This document shows, in pieces, positions 12,644-23,149 of a stretch of 64,000 bases of DNA (positions within the stretch are counted from its first letter, which is position 1; every line of letters begins with the position of its first letter). This stretch comes from Morella rubra (taxonomy: Eukaryota > Streptophyta > Magnoliopsida > Fagales > Myricaceae). The notes beneath the pieces were generated by a model. That model saw only the letters and a program-made list of their open reading frames with translations, was not told the origin of the DNA and did no database searches. A program made the position numbers and the translations under genes. Location of the stretch: the NCBI GenBank assembly GCA_003952965.2, contig CM025849.1, positions 496,001 to 560,000 on the forward strand, written 5' to 3'.

Positions 12644-13040
12644 GAATACCTATAAGTCAACACTTCTTACCGAAGAATATTGAACGCTAGTGCATGAATA
12701 TTCTTTTTAATTTGCAAATAATAAGAAAAACTATATATATACATAAAGCCATTCTTGCGTCATTGTGATGACTATCTCTGAATTATTCCAATCTGTTGCG
12801 ACTTTGTGAGCTGGCAACTGCAATCTGAAATTTAATTGCAGCCAAATTAGCAATAATACCGTACCTGAGTATCAAGTAGAGTATCTTTTGCCAAATTTAT
12901 GATTGAATTTTTTGTGTGTGTTTATATATATCAATAATGAGATAACATTTGATAGTACCCAAGATGTCATGTATAATGCAAAATTAACACGTGAGAATAG
13001 AAATGCACTCATATCGAAATGAGGATCAGTACTACTCCTG
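10740..13040 (-). repeat. LOX-upstream repeat, copy B (left arm of inverted repeat)
   Basis: Inverted counterpart of 15160-17060: 10760-10890 pairs with 16910-17020, 11400-11510 with 16280-16370, 11760-12080 with 15850-16060, and 12660-12890 with 15160-15370. It is also colinear with copy A at 6120-7560. On the - strand it would lie upstream of LOX pseudogene A, as copy C lies upstream of pseudogene B. It contains TA tracts and a GA microsatellite. Open frames here look random. Confidence 0.7.
12599..12640. repeat. (GA)n microsatellite
   Basis: Uninterrupted GA dinucleotide run of 21 units inside repeat copy B. The corresponding parts of copies A and C lack it. Confidence 0.95.
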
Positions 13041-13044
13041 GCAT

Positions 13045-14180
13045 CACTACAAAAAAAATTGATTTTTAGTGACAAAAAAACACGTATCAAAATTTAGTAA
13101 AAGTGTTTTTTTGTCACGAACAGCAATGAGTGTCACGACGCGAAACCCGAATTTCATCATGAAGGACGAAATTTTTCGTCACTATATATTGATCGATCGG
13201 TAGTGATATCGATTGGATCGATCCGTATTGACGATCGATCGATTATGTTCTGGTGATTGATTGACACATTTAAACGATCGCACGGTAAGAAATAGGCGAT
13301 CGATCGCTTCACAACGACGATCGGACGCTTTATATAAGCGATCGATCACTAAAGTATCACGATCAATCGTTATGCCATGGACGATCGGTTGTTTAATTCA
13401 GTGATGTAACATTGATTTATGAACCGATCGATCGGTAGTATTGGATGATCGATTGGTTGAACAACAACCGATCGATCGCTGAATATGCCGATCGAACAGT
13501 GGTGAGAGAATGATTTTTTTTTTTTAAATAATAATAATGGAAAATATTATATAACACGTACTTTTATAATAATAATACAATACTCACATTAATAAACATC
13601 AATAATAACATATAGTGATCCATAATTAAATCGAAAATAATATCTTAATAATACATAATTAAAAAGTTATTACAATATACATGCATCTACCTTTTTGAAC
13701 CCCCAAACTGGCTGAATAGTCGCTTTGACATGTCGCTCATTTTCTTCTCCATTACAGAGGACATTTTCTTCTCCAGTTCCTTCGATATTTCTGCCGTAAG
13801 CGCTCTTGCTCCTTTCGCATGCGCTCTTGTTCCAGTTGTATGTGCAATGCTCTATTCGCATGCGCTCTTGCTCCTTTTCATGCGCTCCTCCTGCTCCAAC
13901 CGGATGCGCTCCTGCTCCACCCGCTGCTCCTCACGGTGGTCCCTCAGCGTGGCCTCCATCTCAGCTTGCTTCTTCGCAAATTCTTGCAAGTCTTTTTCTC
14001 TAGCAGCTCTCATCGCTTCTATCTCATCCCTTGCCTTTCGCTAGCTGGTGCTGTAGATCAGAAGACTGTGTAGTCAAAGTTGATGAAGACGGAGGCTTAA
14101 CCACCCGTCCTAATCCCCGGACGCTTTATATAAGCGATCAATCGCTTCAGCAACGACGATCGAACGCTTTTCTAGTAGTG
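13045..14180. mobile_element. Non-autonomous CACTA (En/Spm) DNA transposon
   Basis: The element starts CACTACAAAAA and ends CTAGTAGTG (reverse complement CACTACTAG), the CACTA-superfamily termini. It is flanked by a 3-bp direct repeat CAT (13042-13044 and 14181-14183), the expected target duplication. Length is 1136 bp. The subterminal zone 13175-13500 is packed with CGATCGATCG-like palindromic repeats, with a shorter set at 14118-14168, as expected of transposase-binding subterminal repeats. The interior keeps a broken coiled-coil frame (separate entry). No DDE transposase is present, so it would have needed a partner in trans. It sits in the spacer of the LOX inverted repeat. Confidence 0.88.
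13701..14045 (-). pseudogene. C-terminal coiled-coil of a CACTA-encoded protein, broken
   Basis: On the - strand, from about 14040, a Glu/Arg/Gln-rich heptad-like segment begins (RKARDEIEAMRAARE, then KQAEMEATLRDHREEQR and EQERIRLEQEERM). It continues in a second frame (EQERMRIE, ERMRKEQERLR) and a third (ISKELEKKMSSVMEKKM, SKRLFSQFGGSKR, stop). Two or more frameshifts separate the pieces. Such acidic/basic coiled coils end the accessory proteins (Ptta/En/Spm type) of plant CACTA elements. No zinc or DDE motif is left. Confidence 0.65.
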
Positions 14181-14183
14181 CAT

Positions 14184-15159
14184 CCACGCGGCCTAAGGAG
14201 TATATATACACTTGTGTATAGATCAGTTGAAATGTTTGAATGGGATCGAAGTACGTACATATGCAAAACAAGTAGCTAGCATATAAGAAAGAGTACGTAC
14301 GTACAACTGTGGGAATCCTTCTTTTTTTTTTTTTTTGTAAATAGTGTGAATCCTTAATTAAACACAAAACTAATTCTAGGCAGTGACATAATTAGAATCA
14401 TCCAGAGCCAGCTCTAAAGTACATGACAAGCTACATGAAAATATTAATCCTTGCCCCATGCCTAGCGTACATTTTCTTTTGGAATGAGTAAAACCACAAA
14501 TTAATCATGGACTTCATGAGCCCCCTGTCATGTGTTTCCACTCCACAAAAAGTGTACAATGAGTTACTTGATATAAGTCAGCGTTGATGAAGCATAGGAG
14601 ACTCAGATATATATACCCACCAGCTAGCGAATGCACTACGTACCTTGTAATTATATATATAGTATTACTAGAGACGTGGACTTAGCACGATTATAATCAG
14701 ACAATGAAAAGGATAACCAGGCCACTAGGGTTTGAAACAGTACATTTATAGTCTGACAACTAAGGGATTTGAACTAATTAAGCTGCCCAGCTACATAGTA
14801 AAAACATTACCTCTAACCCTGGCCAATGAGAGAGCAAAAGCCATGTACATCTTTTTCCACTAGTGATCAGCATATCTTTTGCTCGATCGACATGCATTTC
14901 CCATGCATATGTAATATTACTAGTCAGCATTTATTTCTTCTGCTGGATGGACAGCATATTTTTTGCTCGATATGCATCCCAAGCGCAATACCGTGAGTAT
15001 CAAGTAGAGTATCTTTTGATATATACAAGAAACAGCCGGTCTTGTAAAGTTCCTTAAGTCGGTGTAAATGCAAATATAAAGGGGTAAAGTACTTCTCCTT
15101 TTCGATCTCTTTTTTCCTCGAAAATTCTAATTTGTTCTTGAACCAAAAGAAGAATCTCT
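14184..15159. other. Spacer of the inverted repeat, right of the CACTA element
   Basis: AT-rich. Two diverged copies of a roughly 85-bp unit (CAGCATAT..TTTTGCTCGAT) start near 14868 and 14951. A piece at 14988-15022 repeats the left-arm sequence around 12860-12890 in direct orientation. No supported gene. Confidence 0.45.
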
Positions 15160-17060
15160 TGATACTCATGAGGTACGGTATTGCTAATTTGGCTGCACCT
15201 AAATTTCAGATTGCAGTTGCCAGCTCACAAAGTCGCAACAGGTTGGAATAATTCCGACATGATCATCAATGATGCAAGAATGGCGTTATATATTATACAT
15301 AGTTTTTCTTATTATTTCCAACAAATAATATTCATGCACTAGTGTGTCAGTATTCGTCGAAAGAAGTGTTGACTTTGTTATATACATATATATATATATA
15401 TAGAAGATGAAACATGTGATACGTAGATTATAATGATATTAATTGTCTTCGTCCATATATATATATATATTGTGTTTCTCGCCAAGCATGAGAATAATAT
15501 TTTTTCGTCAACTTGTATATATAATGATATTGTGTGTGGCTCGAGGAATCTGTTCTGGAACAGAGAAGTTCAAAATAATTAAAGTGGGTCGGATAAGCTC
15601 GATGTCATGTTTGCATGCCACTAGCTAGTTTAGTGTGTCATTAATTATGTTCTCTTTGAAAACATCCCGATCATATATATATATATGACCCAAACCAGTA
15701 ATCTGGGCAGCAAGTGGGTTCGGGAAATATTTGTTTCACACATACAAAATAACAGACGGGGAATCAAATTTTGGTTCCTTCTTATCCACTATATATATTC
15801 TATTGTACCCTTCAACATTGCATGTTCTATCATTTGCATATAAGTAAAGTCATGAGATGCTAACTACAAGAGGGAAATGGCCCCTGAGCACATGCATGTA
15901 TAATTATTTATTCTGAGTTTTGGGTTAATATATGTTATGCTCATTGGTCCGGCCAGCTTGTAACTTTCAAATGGACATCATATAGAGACGATATTATAAG
16001 CCCTCTGTGGAACGTCACATTAATTCAGATATATATTGAGTGGCCAAAGTTTGATTTCTTACCTGGAAAGGATCAGTTTTGGGGGCGATCAAGGATTTTC
16101 CTCGTTAATATAAGCAACCCTTATACTGAGGTCACCGTTAATTTTTCTAACGGATAGATCACAGAAAGACCAATAAAAAGGTAGGAACCTCAAGAAGTTA
16201 TTTAATGATCTTTGAAGTACAAATACGTATATATACCACAGGAATATGCGTATATATACCACAGGAATTATCATATGAGGATTTTACCCTAAAATTAATC
16301 ATACAGACTAAACTTTTGCGTATTATATATATATAGAGAGAGACGTTTTGGATATGCAGATTTTGTAGGAAGAAAAACCATCGCTCGATCATTCATTCTG
16401 TAGGGATGACAAGAAATCCACAAGCAACATCGGAACAGATTCTTTTAGGGAGGGGCCGCGCTTTAGGGTTTGACACGTGCATATTTATAGCTTAAGGGAA
16501 TGAATCTAATCATTTTTGTTGTCATGATTTCTGTACTATATATATATATATATATAGCGATCTTTTACTGTACTTTTTCACTTTATACAACTGAACTATT
16601 TACCATGAAAAGGAAAGAAAAGCTGGTCCTGATACATGGCACCTAATAGTCTTCCTTCTTATTGTCGAGAAAAACGTGAAAATTAAGAAAAGCGGTGTGC
16701 ATGCATCGGTCAAATATTGGTACTCTAACCGAATTTCGAGCTTAATTATACGTATTAATGAGAATTCCTCGTCAGAAACTCAGCTAGTTATGTCATGATC
16801 TAGGCCAGGAGCGATCGCTAGCTTTGTGGTCATCAAAGAGAAAACCAAAAGTTTTTTATACAAAGAAAAAACAGTACAAAAACAAGGAAGCAATCTACGA
16901 CATTGGATTTGATAATATATGTAGGGGCCAGATACAACTTATAATATTGTTTGCTTCATTAGGGGACAAAAGTACGTAGCTGTTTGTTTTCTTCTAAAAA
17001 CATTGCTAATCCAAACGAGAAATTAACAAATAAATTATCCTGTAAGTTATCTAATTTTGA
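15160..17060 (+). repeat. LOX-upstream repeat, copy C (right arm of inverted repeat)
   Basis: Mirror image of 10740-12890 (pairings listed there). It leads straight into the promoter and first exon of LOX pseudogene B, which identifies the repeat family as LOX upstream DNA. Its right part, from 16593, is repeated again at 19273 as part of the recent tandem duplication. TA tracts are frequent and no gene is supported. Confidence 0.7.
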
Positions 17061-17292
17061 CTCTCTGTTCTGACAAAGAATTCACATGCAACTTCTGACC
17101 TACCTAATATTCGTCCTTGTTATTGAACGAAAGCACAAAGCACTGTAGCTGGGTGTTTAATTTTCTCTGCAGATGTAAAACGTTGCCAATGTGAGGACGC
17201 TCGCCGACCGAAACGTTGGCATCTCTCTCTCTTCTCTCTCTCTCTGTCTTTCTCTCTGATCACACACATAGAAACCCAGCTAGCTGTTTGTC

Positions 17293-17301
17293 TATAAATA
17301 A
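17293..17301 (+). promoter_or_regulatory. TATA box of LOX pseudogene B
   Basis: TATAAATAA about 90 bases before the ATG at 17390, inside a stretch conserved at 19898 (unit 2) and, without exon 1, near 23190. The CT-rich run just upstream is typical of plant promoters and 5' UTRs. Confidence 0.65.
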
Positions 17302-17389
17302 ATCCAGCACCCATGCCATTTTTGCAAACCTCTCTCTTGCTATCTCTTAAAACTTCATTGTCCCTTCTTGTAACTGCAACCCAGCGAGA

Positions 17390-18983
17390 ATGGTAGACTC
17401 TCGTCTGACGCAAAGCCTCACCTTTTCTCCATCCGTCTCTGAGAAGTCAGTTTTGGTACTTACGGCACTTTTGACAGTGAAAGCCACAGGAGGGTTTTTC
17501 GCCAACCTAGGCTTAACCAGGCCCCTCGATGACCTCACTGATTTACTCGGGAAAACTTTTCTGTTGGAGCTTGTTAGCGCTGAGCTTGATCCCAGTAAGT
17601 TCGAGGATTATCTACTAGCTCATGATTTAAATTTTCTTTAGCACCATTATCTTCAATAGTGATCCAAATTTTGCGAAAACGCCATGCGTGCATGTTAAAC
17701 AACGATTAAACAAGCTGGTGTACCTCCACAAAATATACGCTTTTAGTGGTACCGTAGATCATGTGAAAGTACTGGAACCTCTTACGCTAGCTGATATTTT
17801 TATATATATGTTGAGATGAAAGGAAAAAAAGGAATATATGTCAGTCTTTTCCAGTCATTAATTGGGTTCAGAAATATCTGTACTGCACTTTTTCAATGAA
17901 TTGCTTCGTTTTTACTCTCTTTAAATTTTAATCATGTTTTTGGTGGTTTTTCTTTTTCTTTATTCACATATCATTACAGATACGGGTTTGGAGAGGGAAA
18001 CGATCAAGTCTTTTGCGCACAAAGTGAGCTCCAAGGACGACGAGGTGAGATACGAAAGTGAATTTGTTGTCTCGGCAAGTTTTGGACAGATTGGAGCTGT
18101 TTTGTTAGAGAATAAACACCACAAGGAGGTCTACCTCATGAATATTGTTCTCGATGGCTTCCAGTGGCTGTTCATTTACATGTAATTATGGACTCCAAAT
18201 ACGAAATCCTGAAAAGGAATCTTCTTCACTCATGAGGTGCTTAATTTTCTGCTTAAATATTGCTACAAGCTTTCTCCCGTTTTCTTTTTCTTCGTAAGTT
18301 ATAACAGACTTATGTTAAAAATATAATTTAATATAAAATAGAACAAAGATTTTGAACCTGAGTTAATTTTGCCTTTAATCTATCATTTCAATTAAAATAT
18401 ATACGTCTTAGCCCTTCAAGTAAGGGTGAGTCTCTAGCTCGCACTTGAGGGAACGTTAAATAATATAATTAAATTAAAATCTATCTTCTTAAATTTTTGA
18501 GATAAATAATAGCTTTTTACAAATTTAAATATGCAATTAGCTCATCATTGTTTCATATTCATGGGTATTAATTTGCATGATAGTACTTACTCTTTTCATA
18601 GAGTTCTTCAATTTTTATTTTTGGTCAAGTTGACCCTTGAAAGATTCTAGTTTTATAAATTAGATTTATATTTTGTATGAGATCCATGTGAGCTTTAATA
18701 TGGACTAATTACTCATGACTACATATGTATCTTATTTTCCATCAGTCCTACCTACCATCAAAGACGCCTAGTGGGTTGACAAGGTTGAGGAAAATAGAGC
18801 TGGAAAATTTAAGAGGCAATGGAAAAGGAGAACGGAAATCGTTCGAAAGGATTTACGATTATGATACGTACAATGATCTCGGTGACCCTGATAAAAGCAC
18901 CGATTATGCGCGGCCTGTCTTTGGAGGCAAAGATCATCCATACCCAAGGCGATGCAGAACAGGACGCCCGCACTCTGAAAAGG
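17390..18983 (+). pseudogene. 13-lipoxygenase pseudogene B (exons 1-3 only)
   Basis: Exon 1 is 17390-17594 (MVDSRLTQSL..., then GGFFANLGLTRPLDDLTDLL). Exon 2 is 17980-18236 (TGLERETIKSFAHKVSS, EFVVSASFGQIGA), and exon 3 is 18746-18983 ([58 protein letters not shown]). These are the PLAT/LH2 domain and the start of the lipoxygenase domain of plastid LOX2-type 13-lipoxygenases (jasmonate and green-leaf-volatile synthesis). The gene stops in intron 3. Exon 2 loses its frame after ..IVLDGF through several missing single bases compared with the copy at 20583. Exon 3 is intact here but not in copy C. The leader before the PLAT domain is only about 30 residues, shorter than a usual LOX2 transit peptide. 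Confidence 0.9.
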
Positions 18984-19272
18984 GTAACCAAAATTCCTTT
19001 TGATACAGCTAGCTTTCATCAAAAATTAAAACGAACGAAATTTGTCTATTTTGCTAAACTTTTTCAATGAGAGGTATTTGATCCTAGATGTCTATAATCC
19101 ATGGTATATATGCTACTTTTATGTGCATGTGACCTTGCTCTTATAGTCCCCGTTCTGAAAACTCAAGCTCCATCCTTATGCCTACAAAACTAGAAAATAA
19201 AGAAGAAGAAATAACTTTGTCCAACAAAAGCTACTTTAATGTGGCAGGAAAAAAAAAAAAAAGAAAGATGGG

Positions 19273-21880
19273 GAACTATTTACCATGAAAAGGAAAGAAA
19301 AGCTGGTCCTGATACATGGCACCTAATAGTCTTCCTTCTTATTGTCGAGAAAAACGTGAAAATTAAGAAAAGCGGTGTGCATGCATCGGTCAAATATTGG
19401 TACTCTAAGCGAATTTCGAGCTTAATTATACGTATTAATGAGAATTCCTCGTCAGAAACCCAGCTAGTTATATCATGATCTAGGCCAGGAGCGATCGCTA
19501 GCTTTGTGATCATGAAAGAGAAAGCCAAAAGTTTTTTATACAAAGAAAAAACAGTACAAAAACAAGGAAGCAATCTACGACATTGGATTTGATAATATAT
19601 GTAGGGGCCAGATACAACTTATAATATTGTTTGCTTCATTAGGGGACAAAAGTACGTAGCTGTTTGTTTTCTTCTAAAAACATTGCTAATCCAAACGAGA
19701 AATTAACAAATAAATTATCCTGTAAGTTATCTAATTTTGACTCTCTGTTCTGACAAAGAATTCACATGCAACTTCTGACCTACCTAATATTCGTCCTTGT
19801 TATTGAACGATGTAGCTCCTCTGCAGATGTAAAACTTGCAATGCTCGCCGACCGGAAACCATCATCACACACATAGAAACCCAGCTAGCTGTTTGTCTAT
19901 AAATAAATCCAGCACCCATGCCATTTTTGCAAACCTCTCTTGCTATCTCTTAAAACTTCATTGTCCCTTCTTGTAACTGCAACCCAGCGAGAATGGTAGA
20001 CTCTCGTCTGACGCAAAGCCTCACCTCTTCTCCATCCGTCTCTGAGAAGTCAGTTTTGGTACTTACGGCACTTTTGACAGTGAAAGCCACAGGAGGGTTT
20101 TTCGCCAACCTAGGCTTAACCAGGCCCCTCGATGACCTCACTGATTTACTCGGGAAAACATTTCTGTTGGAGCTTGTTAGCGCTGAGCTTGATCCCAGTA
20201 AGTTCGAGGATTATCGACTAGCTCATGATTTAAATTTTCTTTAGCACCATTATCTTCAATAGTGATCCAAATTTTGCGAAAACGCCATGCGTGTATGTTA
20301 AACAACGATTAAACAAGCTGGTGTACCTCCACAAAATATACGCTTTTAGTGGTTCCGTAGATCATGTGAAAGTACTGGAACCTCTTACGCTAGCTAATAT
20401 TTTTATATATATGTTGAGATGAAAGGAAAAAAAGGAATATATGTCAGTCTTTTCCAGTCATTAATTGGGTTCAGAAATATCTGTACTGCACTTTTTCAAT
20501 GAATTGCTTCGTTTTTACTCTCTTTAAATTTTAATCATGTTTTTGGTGGTTTTTCTTTTTCTTTATTCACATATCATTACAGATACGGGTTTGGAGAGGG
20601 AAACGATCAAGTCTTTTGCGCACAAAGTGAGCTCCAAGGACGACGAGGTGAGATACGAAAGTGAATTTGTTGTCTCGGCCAGTTTTGGACAGATTGGAGC
20701 TGTTTTGTTAGAGAATAAACACCACAAGGAGGTCTACCTCATGAATATTGTTCTCGATGGCTTCCCCAGTGGCCCTGTTCACTTTACATGTAATTCATGG
20801 GTTCACTCCAAATACGACAATCCTGAAAAGCGAATCTTCTTCACTCATGAGGTGCTTAATTTTCTCGCTTAAATATTGCTACCAAGCTCTTCTCCCGTTT
20901 TCTTTTTCCTTCAAGTTATCACACAGACTTATGTTAAAAAATATAATTTAAATAATAAAATAAACAAAGATTTTGAACCTGAGTTAATTTGCTTAATCTA
21001 TCATTTCAATTAAAATATATACGTCTTAGCCCTTCAATAAGGTGAGTCTCTAGCTCCACTTGAGGGAAGTAAATAATTATAATTTAAATAATAAAATCTA
21101 TATCTTCTTTTAAATTTTTGAGATAAATAATAGCTTTTTTACAAATTTAAATATGCAATTAGCTCATCATTGTTTCATATTCATGGGTATTAATTTGCAT
21201 GATAGTACTTACTCTTTTCATAGAGTTCTTCAATTTTTATTTTTGGTCAAGTTGACCCTTGAAAGATTCTAGTTTTATAAATTAGATTTATATTTTGTAT
21301 GAGATCCATGTGAGCTTTAATATGGACTAATTACTCATGACTACATATGTATCTTATTTTCCATCAGTCCTACCTACCATCAAAGACGCCTAGTGGGTTG
21401 ACAAGGTTGAGGAAAATAGAGCTGGAAAATTTAAGAGGCAATGGAAAAGGAGAACGGAAATCGTTCGAAAGGATTTACGATTATGATACGTACAATGATC
21501 TCGGTGACCCTGATAAAAGCACCGATATGCGCGGCCTGTCTTTGGAGGCAAAGATCATCCATACCCAAGGCGATGCAGAACAGGACGCCCGCACTCTGAA
21601 AAGGGTAACCAAAATTCCTTTTGATACAGCTAGCTTTCATCAAAAATTAAAACGAACGAAATTTGTCTATTTTGCTAAACTTTTTCAATGAGAGGTATTT
21701 GATCCTAGATGTCTATAATCCATGGTATATATGCTACTTTTATGTGCATGTGACCTTGCTCTTATAGTCCCCGTTCTGAAAACTCAAGCTCCATCCTTAT
21801 GCCTACAAAACCTAGAAACATAAAGAAGAAGAAAATAACTTTGCAACATTTAAATGTGGCAGGAAAAAAAAAAAAAAAGA
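19273..21880 (+). repeat. Recent tandem duplication, unit 2
   Basis: Partner of 16593-19266. Only this unit runs on through intron 3 into exon 4 (22090), so it holds the original connection to the rest of the gene and unit 1 is the truncated extra copy. Confidence 0.9.
19898..19906 (+). promoter_or_regulatory. TATA box of LOX pseudogene C
   Basis: TATAAATAA at the same distance (about 87-95 bases) from its ATG at 19993 as in unit 1. The upstream CT-rich run present in unit 1 is missing. Confidence 0.65.
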
Positions 21881-23032
21881 ACAGATCGCGAACAGTTAAT
21901 TTTGTATAGACCAGACAGATTTGGAAGCTGATTTTGTCATGAATTGCATTAGTAGACAACAAAAATTAATAGAATTATCGTCGTAAAGGGTTGCATATTC
22001 TACTATCAGCTTACTTGAGCTTGTATAAGGTCAAGAACACACCTGGTGCTTTGCTTGATATATAATGTGTGTATGTGGTGACGATACAGATCCATTATCT
22101 GAACAAAGAAGCAGCAGTGTGTATGTGCCGAGGGACGAAGCATTCTCAGAGGTTAAACAAGTGACATTCTCAACAAGTACCCTGAAAAATGTGCTGCATG
22201 CATTACTGCCTCAGCTTGAGATAGCAATGCTCGACCCAAACCTTGGGTTTCCTTTCTTCACGGCTATAGATTCACTGTTTGATGAAGGGGTCGCATTGCC
22301 ACAGACTAAATCTAAAGGACTCCTTCAGTCAATAGTGCCAAGGCTAGTGAAGGCTATTGTTGATAGCAAAGAAGATCTTTTACGCTTTGAGACCCCTGAA
22401 ATGATTGATAGTATGTGTCTCTCTCCCTGGCTGTCTATTACTTTCTTTTTATCTCTCTCTTGTGCGTCTGTTTCATTTGTATCTTTGAATAATCTTCCTT
22501 TTGCAGGAGATAAATTCGCATGGTTCAGGGATGAAGAATTTTCTAGACAAACTCTTGCTGGTCTCAACCCATTTAGCATACAACTAGTTACGGTGGGTAT
22601 TCTTCAATTCTTTTACAAAGAGAAATATAATTAAAAAGCAAAATGAAGGAGAATCAAAAAGCACCCCGTACTTCACATAACCTTAGTCCTTCCACAATGA
22701 ACTCCACTTCCCAGGAAGTTTGTGTGTATATATATACCCAGAATCGTTGGCATAAATAACATTCATGTTCTGAGTTATTTTGGATCTGGGACATGGAAGG
22801 GCTTAGGATATTTCTCTATCATTTAGCAGAGAAATTTTTTTTTTCCTAAGCATTTAGCAGAGAACTTACTTCTATATAACTTTTTTGAGGCATTTAGTAG
22901 TAACTTTACTATTTCATTCAGGAGTGGCCATTGAAAAGTAAGCTCGACCCTGAGATCTACGGCTCCCCTGAATCCTTGATTACAACAGAATTAGTGGAAC
23001 GAGAGATCAGAGGCATTACGACTGTCGAAGAG
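19993..23032 (+). pseudogene. 13-lipoxygenase pseudogene C (exons 1-6)
   Basis: Exons: 19993-20197, 20583-20851, 21368-21604, 22090-22410, 22507-22592 and 22922-23032. Exons 1 and 2 join in frame (474 nt) and read through FPSGPVHFTCNSWVHSKYDN. Exon 3 lacks one T near 21524 relative to copy B, shifting the frame after DPDKSTD. Exons 4-6 read well: [57 protein letters not shown] and EWPLKSKLDPEIYGSPES. After exon 6 the sequence passes into the promoter remnant of copy D, so exons 7-9, which hold the iron-binding residues, are absent. If the missing T is a sequencing error the 5' half would be open, but it still could not make an active enzyme alone. Confidence 0.9.
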
Positions 23033-23149
23033 GTAATCCCATATCAGACACCGATTACACTGCAACGATCGCAGTCTGAGTCACCAGTATATCCTGCAAC
23101 TCATCTTTTGACTTTCGACATTGAATTCACAGCCATCTCTGATCTCTCT

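Larger units (their letters stand above)
16593..19266 (+). repeat. Recent tandem duplication, unit 1
   Basis: Nearly identical to 19273-21880. The unit holds about 800 bp of LOX upstream DNA, exons 1-3 and part of intron 3. The downstream junction is in a poly(A) run (about 19249-19262), after which sequence jumps back to the start of unit 2. Unit 1 alone keeps a CT-rich tract of about 70 bp at 17160-17255. Most differences are otherwise single bases, and they are concentrated at 18150-18500. Confidence 0.9.

Noticed and set aside
13730-14073. Overlapping + strand open frames rich in Ser, Cys, Leu and Ala
   Set aside because: They are the antisense of the Glu/Arg-rich coiled coil in the CACTA element; the repeat-like codons create open frames on both strands.
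6120-16900. tRNA, snoRNA or microRNA genes in the AT-rich LOX upstream repeats
   Set aside because: No tRNA A/B boxes or snoRNA box pairs were recognised; the hairpin potential comes from TA microsatellites and the large inverted repeat.
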